Below are positions 8,911-18,224 of a DNA stretch of 64,000 nucleotides, in pieces. Source of the stretch: Phycisphaerae bacterium (GTDB lineage Bacteria; Planctomycetota; Phycisphaerae; UBA1845); contig JAJDEB010000033.1 of assembly GCA_029260015.1 (NCBI GenBank), positions 176,720 through 240,719 of the forward strand. Direction: 5' to 3'. The position numbers and the translations under genes were made by a program. The number at the start of each line of letters is the position of its first letter. The stretch's first letter is position 1. The notes below the pieces were generated by a model. The model ran no database searches and was not told where the DNA came from. It saw only the letters and a program-made list of their open reading frames with translations.

Positions 8911-10159
8911 TGGAATGGGTGTCATGCGATGCAATCGGTTGCAACGAGTGCATGAATCGGGTTTTCCGGACACGCTGCGACTGGTTGCACGCTTTTGCGG
9001 CTGTAGACTGCAGCGCTTTTTGCAGCGCTTTTGAATTCGACTTGCTCGTTTCTGTTACCGCTCGCTCGTAATGGTCTTGCGTTGTTTGCAAATAGTGTCT
9101 CTTGGCAACGTCCGGCGAGTTACCAAGCCAACCGACGACAACATGCAACGGAAAGGTCTCCACCAATTCAGTCTCGCGACTTGATCGCAGATTTGTGAAC
9201 GCCTTCGGCCACATATCCAAACCGGCCTTGGCAACGATCCTCATTAGCTGTGTGCGCAAGTTCTGCGACGTTTCACGGTATCGCGTGATGATGTGCTCTG
9301 TGCCCTCGTCCGCCAGTTCAAAGGCGTCACGAAGGAATGGGGCGAGTTCTGGAAAGGTCGGGACCGTTCGGCTGCCCTTGCCGCTATGGTGTGCGGTCTT
9401 GACGCTTGTCACCGTGAATCGCTGACGTTCCCAGTCGATATTGCCCCATTTCAGTTGCAGCAATTCCGACGGAACACGCAAGCCACCATATCGCGCCAAC
9501 GCGAAAATCAATCGCCATTCAACGTCGGGGCAGGCGTCTAGGACTCGCTGGGCATCGGCTGGCGTAATGAAGTGGAAGCGATCTTCCGCGAAATTGCCGC
9601 ACCGTACCCGGGCGAATGGGTTCTCGGTTATAAGCCGCTCGTCGATGGCGGCTGTGAAGAATTGCCGCGCCCGCTTGCACTGGCGGCTTACCGTCCCTTC
9701 GCCGAGTTTCCGATCCATTTTGAGATAGATGCGAAACCCTTCGGCATTCGCAGGCGTGATTTCATCGAGTAGTGCCGACTTCGAGAAATATCTGAGCATG
9801 TTGCCTTGCACTTGCTCGTAGTTGCGAAGTGTATTCGGCTTCACGTCTGTGCGACTTCCAATGTAGGTTTCCAGCCATTCGGCCAGCGTCGGCACGGTCT
9901 GACGTACTCGCGGAGTTACAAGTTCCAATTTCGCCAGTCGCTTGTGCATCGTGTCGGACAACCCCGCAACCCATTGCGAAGTTGCCAAGCGGGGTGACGT
10001 GCCCGACGTTTTGCACGCAAGCAAATCCTCGACGTGCAGCTTGGCCGAATCTGCGGCTCTCTTGGTCATTTTGCCGATTCGCAACGTCTTTCGGTTGCCG
10101 TCCAATCCCATGAATTGAATCTCGCGGAAACCGTTTGTTCTGGATGAAATACTTGCCAT
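8873..10159 (-). CDS. Tyrosine recombinase (integrase) of island 1
   Basis: A 428-residue site-specific integrase. The N-terminal arm-binding region contains ETYIGSRTDVKPNTLRNYEQ, typical of the SAM-like core-binding domain. The catalytic domain shows the first Arg in ARYGGLRVPSELLQL, a second conserved block in LRSSRETEL, HVVVGWLGNS, and the nucleophile Tyr in KRHYLQT. The last residues (SIPPRGLEPLSSG) are encoded by the tRNA in antisense, and the stop codon is made from the anticodon loop. It starts three bases after the XRE gene stop, so the two are probably co-transcribed. Excision would replace the C-terminal residues (see findings). Confidence 0.92.
   Translation of the reverse strand: MASISSRTNGFREIQFMGLDGNRKTLRIGKMTKRAADSAKLHVEDLLACKTSGTSPRLATSQWVAGLSDTMHKRLAKLELVTPRVRQTVPTLAEWLETYIGSRTDVKPNTLRNYEQVQGNMLRYFSKSALLDEITPANAEGFRIYLKMDRKLGEGTVSRQCKRARQFFTAAIDERLITENPFARVRCGNFAEDRFHFITPADAQRVLDACPDVEWRLIFALARYGGLRVPSELLQLKWGNIDWERQRFTVTSVKTAHHSGKGSRTVPTFPELAPFLRDAFELADEGTEHIITRYRETSQNLRTQLMRIVAKAGLDMWPKAFTNLRSSRETELVETFPLHVVVGWLGNSPDVAKRHYLQTTQDHYERAVTETSKSNSKALQKALQSTAAKACNQSQRVRKTRFMHSLQPIASHDTHSIPPRGLEPLSSG
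8895..8911 (+). repeat. Left attachment core (attL) in tRNA-Glu
   Basis: AGTCCCCTTGGGGGTAT, identical to 18954-18970. It covers the 3' T-stem and acceptor of the tRNA, so the tRNA is restored by the element. In the leftward frame it encodes IPPRGL within the integrase. Confidence 0.85.
9008..9030. promoter_or_regulatory. Candidate integrase arm-binding site, left arm
   Basis: A 23-base element made of two CTGCAGCGCTT-like copies. It matches 18874-18896 with one mismatch and in the same orientation, about 100 bases inside attL. It lies within the integrase coding sequence. Its role in recombination is inferred from position and repetition. Confidence 0.45.
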
Positions 10160-10162
10160 CTT

Positions 10163-10366
10163 CTATTTCCCCCGCTTTCGCGTCGGTCGCAATTCAAGCC
10201 CAAGTGCGCCCGCAATCTTCGCAATGCGTGCGCCCACTAAGTCGCAGTCGCCAGCAAGGAATCGTTGAACCGTCCGTGCGGGCACGCCGGACAATTGCCC
10301 GATCCGATACCCGGACAGCCCTTGGCGTTTCGCTTCGTCTTGAATGGTCGTCCTAAAGTCGCCCAT
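10163..10366 (-). CDS. Small XRE/Cro-type DNA-binding regulator
   Basis: A 67-residue protein that is almost entirely a Cro/CI helix-turn-helix: LSGYRIGQLSGVPARTVQRFL is the recognition region, followed by a basic tail. It lies directly upstream of the integrase gene (three-base gap) and downstream of the primase gene. It most likely regulates integrase or the island's lysogeny-like state. No sensor or protease-cleavage domain is present. Confidence 0.82.
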   Translation of the reverse strand: MGDFRTTIQDEAKRQGLSGYRIGQLSGVPARTVQRFLAGDCDLVGARIAKIAGALGLELRPTRKRGK

Positions 10367-10401
10367 GATTCACCTTTATCAGTATGGCGCATAGTTAGCC
10401 G

Positions 10402-13122
10402 CTATGCAAGTTTCTTTCGTTGAATACGGCTCGCATCGTCTCGATATTTAGCTGCAATGTCTGGATTTGTGGTCTCGCAGGCGTCCGCCTTCCGGAGTAA
10501 CTCATCCGCCCACATCGCAGATGACCATCCATCGGGCACGCGGGGGCGGGCCCTTGGGCTGCGCAAAAGATCGTCATCGTCGTCACAACCGTCATGGTCT
10601 CCGATTCCGATACCCTCAGGGGGGTTTTGGGGTGACGATCCCGCGTTTTTGCAATCGTCATCGACCGTCACACGATCGTCATTCGGAATCGACGTTTTCG
10701 GTTCAAATAGGCTAGATCGTGACGATGATGACGATGATGACGATGTACTCCCGATCTTCTCGATCACGATGGTGCGGGATGTTGCACTGCGCGGAAAACT
10801 CACGTCCCACCCGAGTCTGCGCAGCTCGGGGGCCATGCGTTTGAGTTGGTTAGATAAAGCGTTGGCGGTCGATGGAAACTCCCGTCGCTTTCGCGAGCGG
10901 TCAGGCGTGTACGCCTCGGACGATATTTCATCCAGCAACTTGGTTGCCGTCCCGTTCCATTTGCCCTTGGCGTTCAAGTACGCGAGCACTGGCGATCCGA
11001 TTGGGCTGTGTTCGATGGCGGTCATCGTCGATTGTTCACGCAGGTCTGCATACGCGGCCATGAACCGACCAGCGGGCCAGCCGAGCGCCGATTCCGCCGC
11101 AACAATCCACATTGCAAAATCAGCCATTCGTGGCAGGTCCGCCACGTCTGTGGTTGCCAGGTTCCGAATAGCAGCGCTAACTGCATCGAGGATTGCCCCC
11201 AGAATTCGCGGCTTCGCTTCGTCGAACGCTGCCCACAATTGTTTTTCAGGGCAGCGCTTACCTATGCTCGGAAGGGTCAGGACAATAGATCGTTCAAGTA
11301 GGTCAGGGCGCCCGACGAAGTCGGGAATGCCGTTCAATAGGATCGGTCGCTTTGCGTTGAAAATCATCTCGCTCGCATCGGAATATAATTCCCGGGTCGA
11401 GAATCCGCCGCCCGTCGATAATCGGCAAAGGGCATCCGACAGCCACGCGGGAATCGACGAAACGTTGTCATAAGTAAGCACCCGCGCGTTGTTGGCCGAG
11501 ATTGCAAGATCCCTCGCCTCCCTCACCATCGCCCGAATCGGGGCACCGTTCGGATCGGCTAGCTCGCGGAGAATCCGACACGTCGTTGATTTTGCGCTCC
11601 CTTGCTCGCCGTTGATAACGAGTACAGGGTAAGGTCCGCTCGGGCTGAATATGCCTACAAGCCATGCCACCATTAGGGCGAAAGCGTCATCATCGCCCGC
11701 GTTGACGAATTGTTGCAGCTCGTCGATACGCCCGCCTCGCTGGGGAATTGGAAGCGGCTTCATTCCACGATGGCGAACGAATCGCACAGGGGCACCCTCG
11801 ACCACTTTCCATCCGTCGGCGTCAATACGCACACATCGCCAAGCTTCGTCGCATAGGTCAACCCATACGACGTTCTCGTCGCCCATGACGCGAACGCCAA
11901 CACGCTCGGCCTTGCCGACATATTTGGCCTTCGCCTTCAGGTGGGCCACCGCGTCCCTTACGCCTTGTTCGGATGGCGGTTGGCTATAGGCTCGATAAAA
12001 CTCATATTGCAGCCACTCGGTTACGGCATTCGATGGTAGCTTGAAGGTCTCGACGTACTCATCCACCGGAATTGCAACGAAGGCGTCATCACCGTCACCA
12101 GCGTCACGGAATAGTTCAACGCCCGCACCGTCTGCAATTTCGAGTAATAACTGGGCGTGTGAACGAGATTTGTTTTCGTTCTCTTCGTCATTGGGTTTGA
12201 CCGAGTTCCTGCGCCTTGCCTTAACCGCGATTGCCTTCGCCTCGCTCGTAACGGCTTGGATTTCTTCTCTGATTGCATCGTCCGAAACACCCTTGCCGCG
12301 AAGGGCTTCGATCATGTCGAAAATGTCATCACCGTCCGGATTCTCAATCTCGATACGTTTTGACGGTGTCGGCGTTGCAACTTTTGTTGCGAGAATGCGC
12401 GCAACGTCTCGCATGTATTTGCGCCCAGGATCATCGTTGTCTGGGATGATGTATACTTCACGCCCCGCGAGCGGTTCCCAATCGGTGCCCGCCGTCGCCT
12501 TGCTTCCGCCAGCGCTTGTCGTTGCGGTGAATCCAAGCTCACGCATCGACTCGGCGCATTTTTCGCCCTCAACAACATAGACCGGGCCATCTGATTCTTG
12601 AATCCCAAGAAGTCCATACAGCGGGCGCGGTCCCTCCATTGCAGTCATTTGCCAACCGTCGCAATCCTTCGTCCGGCTTACGGGGCGAATTTCCTTACCT
12701 CCGTCCGGAAGATTCCAGCGAACAACATGAAATACCACTTCGCCGTTGCGGACGTGATATTGCCACTTGACTGAGTGCTTGCCGAGTTTCCGCTCGTAGG
12801 CTTCAATCGCTTCTCTCGCAGTCTTGAAGATTGATTTTTGGCGATTTGACGAATTCTTGGCCGATGCCTGCGATTTTGTCGAGACGCGATTCGGCATCAG
12901 TTCATGTTTGGCCAGTCCAAGTGCGAACACAATATCGTTGAAGGCGCAACCAACGTGACAATGGAGCAATACGCGACCGTCATCACCCTCGCAAATGGAC
13001 AGCGACGGTTTGGTATCGTCGTGCGCGGGGCAGCTAGCCGTCCAACCATTACCGTTGCGTTTCGCTTCCTTGCCGGTTACTTTCTGAATCTCATTCAATA
13101 CACGCGTTAGGGGGTCGCTCAT
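10402..13122 (-). CDS. Primase-helicase (CHC2 zinc finger, Toprim, P-loop ATPase)
   Basis: A 906-residue replication protein. The N-terminus is a CHC2-type zinc finger (SCPAHDD then LLHCHVGCAF). A Toprim domain follows (VYVVEGEKCAES, then IIPDNDDPGR). A superfamily-3-like or DUF927-like ATPase has Walker A GEQGSAKST around residue 520. A low-complexity Ser run (about residue 800) and a variable tail end the protein. It would prime and unwind the island for autonomous replication. Start 13122 is set by an ATGA overlap with the upstream excisionase-like gene, implying translational coupling. The ORF extends 36 bases further upstream without support. Confidence 0.85.
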   Translation of the reverse strand: MSDPLTRVLNEIQKVTGKEAKRNGNGWTASCPAHDDTKPSLSICEGDDGRVLLHCHVGCAFNDIVFALGLAKHELMPNRVSTKSQASAKNSSNRQKSIFKTAREAIEAYERKLGKHSVKWQYHVRNGEVVFHVVRWNLPDGGKEIRPVSRTKDCDGWQMTAMEGPRPLYGLLGIQESDGPVYVVEGEKCAESMRELGFTATTSAGGSKATAGTDWEPLAGREVYIIPDNDDPGRKYMRDVARILATKVATPTPSKRIEIENPDGDDIFDMIEALRGKGVSDDAIREEIQAVTSEAKAIAVKARRRNSVKPNDEENENKSRSHAQLLLEIADGAGVELFRDAGDGDDAFVAIPVDEYVETFKLPSNAVTEWLQYEFYRAYSQPPSEQGVRDAVAHLKAKAKYVGKAERVGVRVMGDENVVWVDLCDEAWRCVRIDADGWKVVEGAPVRFVRHRGMKPLPIPQRGGRIDELQQFVNAGDDDAFALMVAWLVGIFSPSGPYPVLVINGEQGSAKSTTCRILRELADPNGAPIRAMVREARDLAISANNARVLTYDNVSSIPAWLSDALCRLSTGGGFSTRELYSDASEMIFNAKRPILLNGIPDFVGRPDLLERSIVLTLPSIGKRCPEKQLWAAFDEAKPRILGAILDAVSAAIRNLATTDVADLPRMADFAMWIVAAESALGWPAGRFMAAYADLREQSTMTAIEHSPIGSPVLAYLNAKGKWNGTATKLLDEISSEAYTPDRSRKRREFPSTANALSNQLKRMAPELRRLGWDVSFPRSATSRTIVIEKIGSTSSSSSSSSRSSLFEPKTSIPNDDRVTVDDDCKNAGSSPQNPPEGIGIGDHDGCDDDDDLLRSPRARPRVPDGWSSAMWADELLRKADACETTNPDIAAKYRDDASRIQRKKLA

Positions 13123-13325
13123 TGCGGGGCACCCCCTTTCGCTTTGGCGGCCAACCATGCCTCAAGCGCCGCGATCGGGTAAACGATCCTGCGGCCCAGC
13201 CTCACGTGCGGAACGTCTCCGCGATTTTTCATCGACCACAACAGCCGGCGCGATATACCAATCGCGCGAGCGGCTTCGGTCGCGTTGAGCGTTAGTCGTT
13301 GCGGTTCGTTGCTATTCAGAGACAT
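13119..13325 (-). CDS. Excisionase-like helix-turn-helix protein (HTH_17 type)
   Basis: A 68-residue protein with the MerR/Xis-like winged helix read as LNATEAARAIGISRRLLWSM followed by HVRLGRRIVYPIAALEAWL. Start 13325 (MSLNSNE) is preceded by GGAAGGGGG and overlaps the end of the neighbouring gene by 14 bases. Its stop overlaps the primase start as ATGA. It could be the recombination directionality factor or a regulator of the primase operon. Confidence 0.8.
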   Translation of the reverse strand: MSLNSNEPQRLTLNATEAARAIGISRRLLWSMKNRGDVPHVRLGRRIVYPIAALEAWLAAKAKGGAPQ

Positions 13326-13527
13326 TGACGCCCCCTTCCGATCGGCGAGCGGCACGCTGTAGCAATGCCGCTTCAACGGCATCGGAATCGAACAACAGCC
13401 GACGACCAGCTTTGAAACATGGAATCCGCTCGGCTTCGGCCTCAGCCTGTAACCATTGGCGGGTTATCCCGTAACGCTTGAAGCGCCGGGCCAGTGTGTT
13501 GAGCGTGTGTAGTTTGGTTTCGTTCAT
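13312..13527 (-). CDS. Second excisionase-like helix-turn-helix protein
   Basis: A 71-residue protein containing GITRQWLQAEAEAERIPCF followed by KAGRRLLFDSDAVEAALL, the same fold plan as its neighbour: recognition helix, wing and a terminal helix. It is the first gene of the leftward operon that continues through the next HTH gene to the primase. An inverted repeat at 13529-13550 lies immediately before its start codon. Confidence 0.72.
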   Translation of the reverse strand: MNETKLHTLNTLARRFKRYGITRQWLQAEAEAERIPCFKAGRRLLFDSDAVEAALLQRAARRSEGGVNVSE

Positions 13528-13528
13528 A

Positions 13529-13550
13529 GTGCATGAATTATGTCATGCAC
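13529..13550. promoter_or_regulatory. Operator-like inverted repeat before the excisionase/primase operon
   Basis: GTGCATGA, six spacer bases, TCATGCAC: a perfect 8+8 inverted repeat starting two bases before the start codon. A repressor bound here would block this operon. The XRE protein or one of the two HTH proteins are candidate ligands, which is inference. Confidence 0.55.
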
Positions 13551-13627
13551 GCTGTGGCGCGAAGTGTGGCGCAAGTGGTGATTATTTGGTGATTCTTGGG
13601 GATTATCTTCGGTAGCGTTTGGCGTAA

Positions 13628-14557
13628 CTATACCGAGTCGGGCGGCACCAGTTTGTAGCAACCCTTCGATGCCTCTTGAATCATCGTGCCCCATGCGGGA
13701 TGACGGTCATAACCACCGCCCGATTTTTTCCTGCGGAACACATGCGAGAGTCGAAATCGGCTGGTATTTGGAGACACTTTCTTTTCGATCGTTTCTTGCG
13801 ACACGCTGTGTCCACCGCCCTCCCACGCCTCCCACAACAATTGAACCGATTCGGCTTGATTTCCTTTGGAGAATTGGTAGTGCGTCCCATACCACTTCAC
13901 CGAAGTGAAGCACGGCGAGTGTGTGGCTTCCAAGCGAACTTTAATGTGATCTTTCAACAAGTCTGCCATGACGCGGCATCCCATTGAATTGAGATTGGCT
14001 CGGTTGCGAGCATCATGTAGCCAATCATCATAATCCCAATCGTGCATGACTAGCGCCGGTTCGCCAGATACCAAGTCGGGAATAGGTTTGCCGTCGTGTC
14101 CAAGAATGCGCCCAGCTTCGTCCATCTTGAAAATCGGTTCGTGGTCCCGTTGCTCGAATGCGTTCGGGCGAAGTTGGCGCAACCAAGTAATAACCCAAAC
14201 CCATGCCATTTGCCCCACCAGGTCTGGGATTCTCCCTTGGACCCACCCCAAGAGTGGTCTGATTCCAGGAAGTGCATCCTGTTCGGCAAGATCAATCGCG
14301 ATTCGACCGGCAATGTCGCGCACGCTACGTACTTTCTTCTGCATGGCAACGAGTTTCATTTTTCCGGTTGCAACTAGCCTCTGATCTTCTGCCAATTCCA
14401 TGTAACGCCGCTCGGCGTTGCGCACAAGGGATGTATCCGGTAGGGCGTCCAATCCGCTCGGCAATCTAGGAGAGTCAAAGAGCGTGGTGAATTTCTTGGA
14501 CTGCGTAGGGTCGCTATGTCGGGCCAACTCTCGAGCGGCTTTTTCCTGTTTGGTCAT
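13628..14557 (-). CDS. Island protein of unknown function
   Basis: About 309 residues from ATG 14557 (MTKQEKAARELARHS), which is preceded by AAAGGGTGG. An in-frame start 63 bases upstream is less likely. The first 130 residues are rich in charged helices, and the centre is Trp-rich (WVWVITWLRQL and HDWDYDDWLHDARNRANL). The last 90 residues look like a basic winged-helix-type tail. I recognise no family. Its place upstream of the replication operon suggests a DNA-binding or replication accessory role, which is only inference. Confidence 0.65.
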   Translation of the reverse strand: MTKQEKAARELARHSDPTQSKKFTTLFDSPRLPSGLDALPDTSLVRNAERRYMELAEDQRLVATGKMKLVAMQKKVRSVRDIAGRIAIDLAEQDALPGIRPLLGWVQGRIPDLVGQMAWVWVITWLRQLRPNAFEQRDHEPIFKMDEAGRILGHDGKPIPDLVSGEPALVMHDWDYDDWLHDARNRANLNSMGCRVMADLLKDHIKVRLEATHSPCFTSVKWYGTHYQFSKGNQAESVQLLWEAWEGGGHSVSQETIEKKVSPNTSRFRLSHVFRRKKSGGGYDRHPAWGTMIQEASKGCYKLVPPDSV

Positions 14558-15252
14558 GGTCCACCCTTTTAATTGTGCCGGGTCGGTCGGGTGTGTTGGC
14601 GAAGGGTAGTACGCCGTCACGCCCGAACCGATGTAGCCGCCCGTCGGCAGCCCCGGATTGTCTCGCGTTCAATCGTGTGCAGCCGCACCCAGAGGGGGGG
14701 CGTCGCATTCTCTACAGTAACTCACCTTGCACACCCACGCTCACCCGCGATAAATAGCCTATCTTAACATCCGAAACATGCGTTCAACGAGTGGCTACTT
14801 TCGCATGCGACGTATTGCGATTGCCCGCCCGGTATGTACCAGAATCGTCGCCCGCATCCAACATGTGGACAACCATTTTGCGCAGGCGGTTGGATGCACA
14901 GTCCATCTTCTATCTTTTTGGGGAACAGGGGGAGGCCGAATCTCGCCTTTATTCTTGAGCGAGAACGTGCAGTCTGGCGGTGAGTGCATCCAGTTGCTTA
15001 TTGCCCAATTCGACAAGAAGATGCCGAACGACCCTGTATAGTCCGTCAACTATCACTGCAACGTTCCTTGCAATCTGGATTTCCCCGGCGCGAACGATAC
15101 ACACACATTCGGCATTGACGGTAACAATGTTGTCGGCCCGCAATAGTTACCACTGACTTGGTTTTCTTTGTGACGGAACAAGCTGGACAACGCTGGGTTT
15201 TCCTAACACGACAAGAATATCTCCACATGCCATTGACCGAGTTTCGTCACCG
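14558..15252. other. Intergenic region of island 1, no gene seen
   Basis: Roughly 700 bases. Several short frames exist on both strands but none has a ribosome site, codon pattern or domain. It probably contains the promoter of the leftward unknown gene and the transcription end of the secreted cargo gene. Confidence 0.5.
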
Positions 15253-16458
15253 TCAGTATCTTGGCCCGCTGATTTGTTCTGCGATTTGCTCGAAATCGGA
15301 CATGTCTACGTCCCCGTCCGTGTCGAAGTCCATGGTTTGGCAGGCAGGTGAAATCGTTGGCTCGCACCCCGGCGCACACGGACCAGAGAAGCATAACTGC
15401 AAGCCCGCATAATCGACTAGATCGAGATCGCCGTCATGGTCGTAATTACCGAATCGGTCCATAAGAACCGCATCAACAATATCCCCTCCGTCCCAGCGAT
15501 ACCCGACGACCTGTCCAATTTCATTGTTGTCGTTGAAACCGTAGTCAATCCACCATCGCAGTTGTCCATCATCCCAAACAAATCCCGCGCCACTATTGTC
15601 CCATCCCACCACTTGACGCAAATCATTCACAGCGACCGCATAGGAGTTACTCGCTCCGAAGGGGTTAGTAACGAGAATGACTTCGTCGCCGTTCCACAGA
15701 TAGGAAGCCTCACCGCGTGACCCGACGATTAGTCCCGAATCGCTTATGGCGCGCGCAGCATATAGATTCCCACCGTAGGCGGGGTACGGGTCATCCAATT
15801 GCACAATAGCTTGCTCGATAGCACCCTGTGGACCCCATACAACGGCAACCCAGTGGCCCTCAGAATGCGACTCCGCCTCTCCAACGACATAGCCGGCGTT
15901 ATTTATGCTATACGCCCGCGTTTCATGCCATATGGGGTGCAAGCCGAGAGGAATTAAGGCGCGTGGCGAGTGTACGGAATCCCAGACTGTTGCGGTTTTT
16001 CGTCCGCCAACAGAACACACGCCTACCATTTGACCCATGTCATTGATGTCGTAGACATCAGTGCTGCTCGGTAGAGCGCCGGGTAGTGGAGTTAAGAACT
16101 GTAACCCGTGAACGGGGTCTAGCAGGAAGCTCCCGTCGTCGCCGTGCCGTCCAACGATAGCGCCGGAATTGTTGATCGCGATCACGCGTGCGGAAGTGCT
16201 TTCCAATTCGCGAATGGGCTGTGTGCCGTGAATCCCGTCCCAAATCCACTGTACCAGAGGACCATTCGGGTAAACATAAGAAAAACCGATAACTTGCCCA
16301 CGGTCATTAATCGAAATCGCGTGTGACCGATTGTGTTCGGGCAAAACGAACCCCAAGTTAATCTCGACGAATTCCGCCCCGAAACTGCGAGCAGATTGCC
16401 CGAATGTCGCCATCGTTGAGACGGCCATGACCACCAACAGCTGAATAGCATATCGCAT
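15253..16458 (-). CDS. Secreted HAF-repeat protein with dockerin-like tail (island cargo)
   Basis: A 401-residue exported protein. It starts at ATG 16458, with GGGAGAAGC just before it, and has a signal peptide ending near SFGAEF. The body is a series of HAF-type extracellular repeats recognisable by the recurrent INDRGQVIGFS, INNSGAIVGR, INDMGQMVGVCS and INNAGYVVGEAE phrases, giving a beta-propeller-like fold. The C-terminus has two Asp-rich loops (DHDGDLDLVD and DFDTDGDVDMSD) like other dockerin-type tails in this window. It has no obvious enzyme motif. It is flanked by non-coding stretches, so it looks like passenger DNA carried by the island. Confidence 0.82.
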   Translation of the reverse strand: MRYAIQLLVVMAVSTMATFGQSARSFGAEFVEINLGFVLPEHNRSHAISINDRGQVIGFSYVYPNGPLVQWIWDGIHGTQPIRELESTSARVIAINNSGAIVGRHGDDGSFLLDPVHGLQFLTPLPGALPSSTDVYDINDMGQMVGVCSVGGRKTATVWDSVHSPRALIPLGLHPIWHETRAYSINNAGYVVGEAESHSEGHWVAVVWGPQGAIEQAIVQLDDPYPAYGGNLYAARAISDSGLIVGSRGEASYLWNGDEVILVTNPFGASNSYAVAVNDLRQVVGWDNSGAGFVWDDGQLRWWIDYGFNDNNEIGQVVGYRWDGGDIVDAVLMDRFGNYDHDGDLDLVDYAGLQLCFSGPCAPGCEPTISPACQTMDFDTDGDVDMSDFEQIAEQISGPRY

Positions 16459-17110
16459 GATGCTTCTCCCGTCGGAGTGCTTGCCTCGGTATTTGCCGAA
16501 TAATGGCAAGTTGTCAATTTGTCAACGTCGCGTAGCAGCTTTGCTGGCATGGTACTCGTTTCAGACAATCGGATGCAAACTGGTTGTCAAAAGCAGCCCA
16601 GACATGTACATAAGCGATGATTTGCCTGCCGCGTAACGTTGTACCGTGCACGGCGTAGACCACGGCCCTTGTCACCCAACACGGTGCGGTGGTTTTTGGG
16701 GCATTCAAAACAGTCAACCGATTCCGGCCACGAGCGGGCGCGATCAGGATTTCTACCGGGCAAGACAACTAAGGATACCCACGTTATTCGACGGGGGGGC
16801 GTGGTTCGGATTCTCGGCGGGCGTGGGGCCCCATGCGTGGGATTGATTGACCACAGGCATGCCCATCGCCATCATGCTAGGATGCGAATCAAGGCTTGAA
16901 TCGTTGCAATTGTGGCTGGCGTCACTGTCTACTTTGCCTTCATGCCAATGGTCGACTACGAAACGATGTTCTACTGCTCTCTCAAAGCTGTCGCGGTAGT
17001 TGTGCCATCGTCCTTTGTTGATCTAACTTTCTGGACCATATCTGCCGTCGTCGCCGCACAGAACGTTGCGGTAGTTCCAGGGCTTTTGATTAATTTGCGG
17101 GGAGTGGTTC
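16459..17110. other. Intergenic region, no gene seen
   Basis: About 650 bases between the HAF-repeat gene and the antitoxin gene. Small frames on the plus strand (for example near 16639-16899) lack ribosome sites and have erratic composition. Nothing else recognised. Confidence 0.5.
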
Positions 17111-18208
17111 TTATGCCGTCCTCCATTCGAAACGGCGCTTGAGGTCATTCAGATAGCTACGCCAAGGAACGATTTTTTCCTTTTGCAGTCGTCCCAGGAC
17201 AATACCCGGTGAGATGCCAATTCGTTCAGCGAAGGTAACGATCGCTTCCCGGGTCGTCAGCGTTGGGAGCACCCGACTATGCTCTGGAGGAATCAGGAAG
17301 TTGCCCGCAAAACGATTCGCCCGATCCTCCCGGGAAGGATCGCTGGTATCGCCGTCATCGATGTAAACGCCCTTCTTCGGGTCGTTCAGGACATGACCGG
17401 CTTCATGAAAAAATGAAAACCAGAACTGCCCTTCAGTCTTGTATCGGAGGCTGAGTTGAATCAGTGCCTTCTCGGGCGTCAGCCAGCGGGCGACACCACT
17501 GGTCGGGCACTTCTTGATCTCTCGCACAAAGACGACTGCCACGCCTGTGGAGGCACAAAGCTCAACCATCTTCGGTTCGAAGACTTTAGGGGGCTCCGTC
17601 GTTAACTTGCGAATCTTGTTGAGCACCGCCAGGAACTTCGCCCTGTCATAAGGCTTCGCTTCAATCTTCTGCGCCTTCAACTCACCAAGGCGTAGCCACG
17701 TCGCCACGGCCCCAGGTTCCGCGCGAAACTTCTCCGACTTTCGGAAAACTCCCGCTGGTTTCATCCACAATTCATTCCAGGATTGTGAACTACTCACTCC
17801 AAAAAATTCGAGTATCGCATGCAACAACGACACCTTGTCCGGTTGTTCCTCAATGACTCCGCGCCGGATCAGCTCCTTTGTCGGAATCCTCTTGAGCCAG
17901 CCCAAGTCTATTTCGAGTCGCCCACGGTCTGCAATCTTGGCCAGTTGCTCGCGGTAGTTGGTCTCCAGGTTGTTCCACATGTTCGCCCGCACACCGGTAA
18001 CCCGCTCAAGCAGGACAGCGGTGTCGGGCGTAATCGGTGCCTTGCCCTTGATGATCTCGTTGATCGTCTTGGGTGCCATGCCGGTCCGCACCGCTAGGTC
18101 GCGCTGCGTCATCCCGAGAGACTCAATCGTTTCCTGCAACGTTTCACCAGGCGGAATAGCATAGTCCGGTTCAAAACCGTACCTGCGTTTTGTCTTGCCC
18201 TTGCTCAC
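17111..18208 (-). CDS. Antitoxin: HigA-type HTH fused to ImmA/IrrE metallopeptidase
   Basis: A 365-residue protein. Residues about 15-75 are an XRE domain of the HigA type (GETLQETIESLGMTQRDLA, then GMAPKTINEIIKGKAPITPD). The C-terminal third is an ImmA/IrrE-like domain with the zinc-protease helix FFHEAGHVL and the distal ENRFAG-like motif ANRFAGNFLIP. GTG 18208 is preferred over GTG 18238 because a perfect AAGGAGG lies directly upstream. It follows the HigB-like toxin gene after a 16-base gap. Long HigA-ImmA antitoxins often neutralise the toxin and repress the operon, and the peptidase may release repression. Confidence 0.85.
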   Translation of the reverse strand: MSKGKTKRRYGFEPDYAIPPGETLQETIESLGMTQRDLAVRTGMAPKTINEIIKGKAPITPDTAVLLERVTGVRANMWNNLETNYREQLAKIADRGRLEIDLGWLKRIPTKELIRRGVIEEQPDKVSLLHAILEFFGVSSSQSWNELWMKPAGVFRKSEKFRAEPGAVATWLRLGELKAQKIEAKPYDRAKFLAVLNKIRKLTTEPPKVFEPKMVELCASTGVAVVFVREIKKCPTSGVARWLTPEKALIQLSLRYKTEGQFWFSFFHEAGHVLNDPKKGVYIDDGDTSDPSREDRANRFAGNFLIPPEHSRVLPTLTTREAIVTFAERIGISPGIVLGRLQKEKIVPWRSYLNDLKRRFEWRTA

Positions 18209-18224
18209 GCCGGTCCTCCTTAAG

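Noticed and set aside
14778..15041. A plus-strand frame of 87 codons in the gap of island 1
   Set aside because: No ribosome site, erratic composition and a competing overlapping frame on the other strand.
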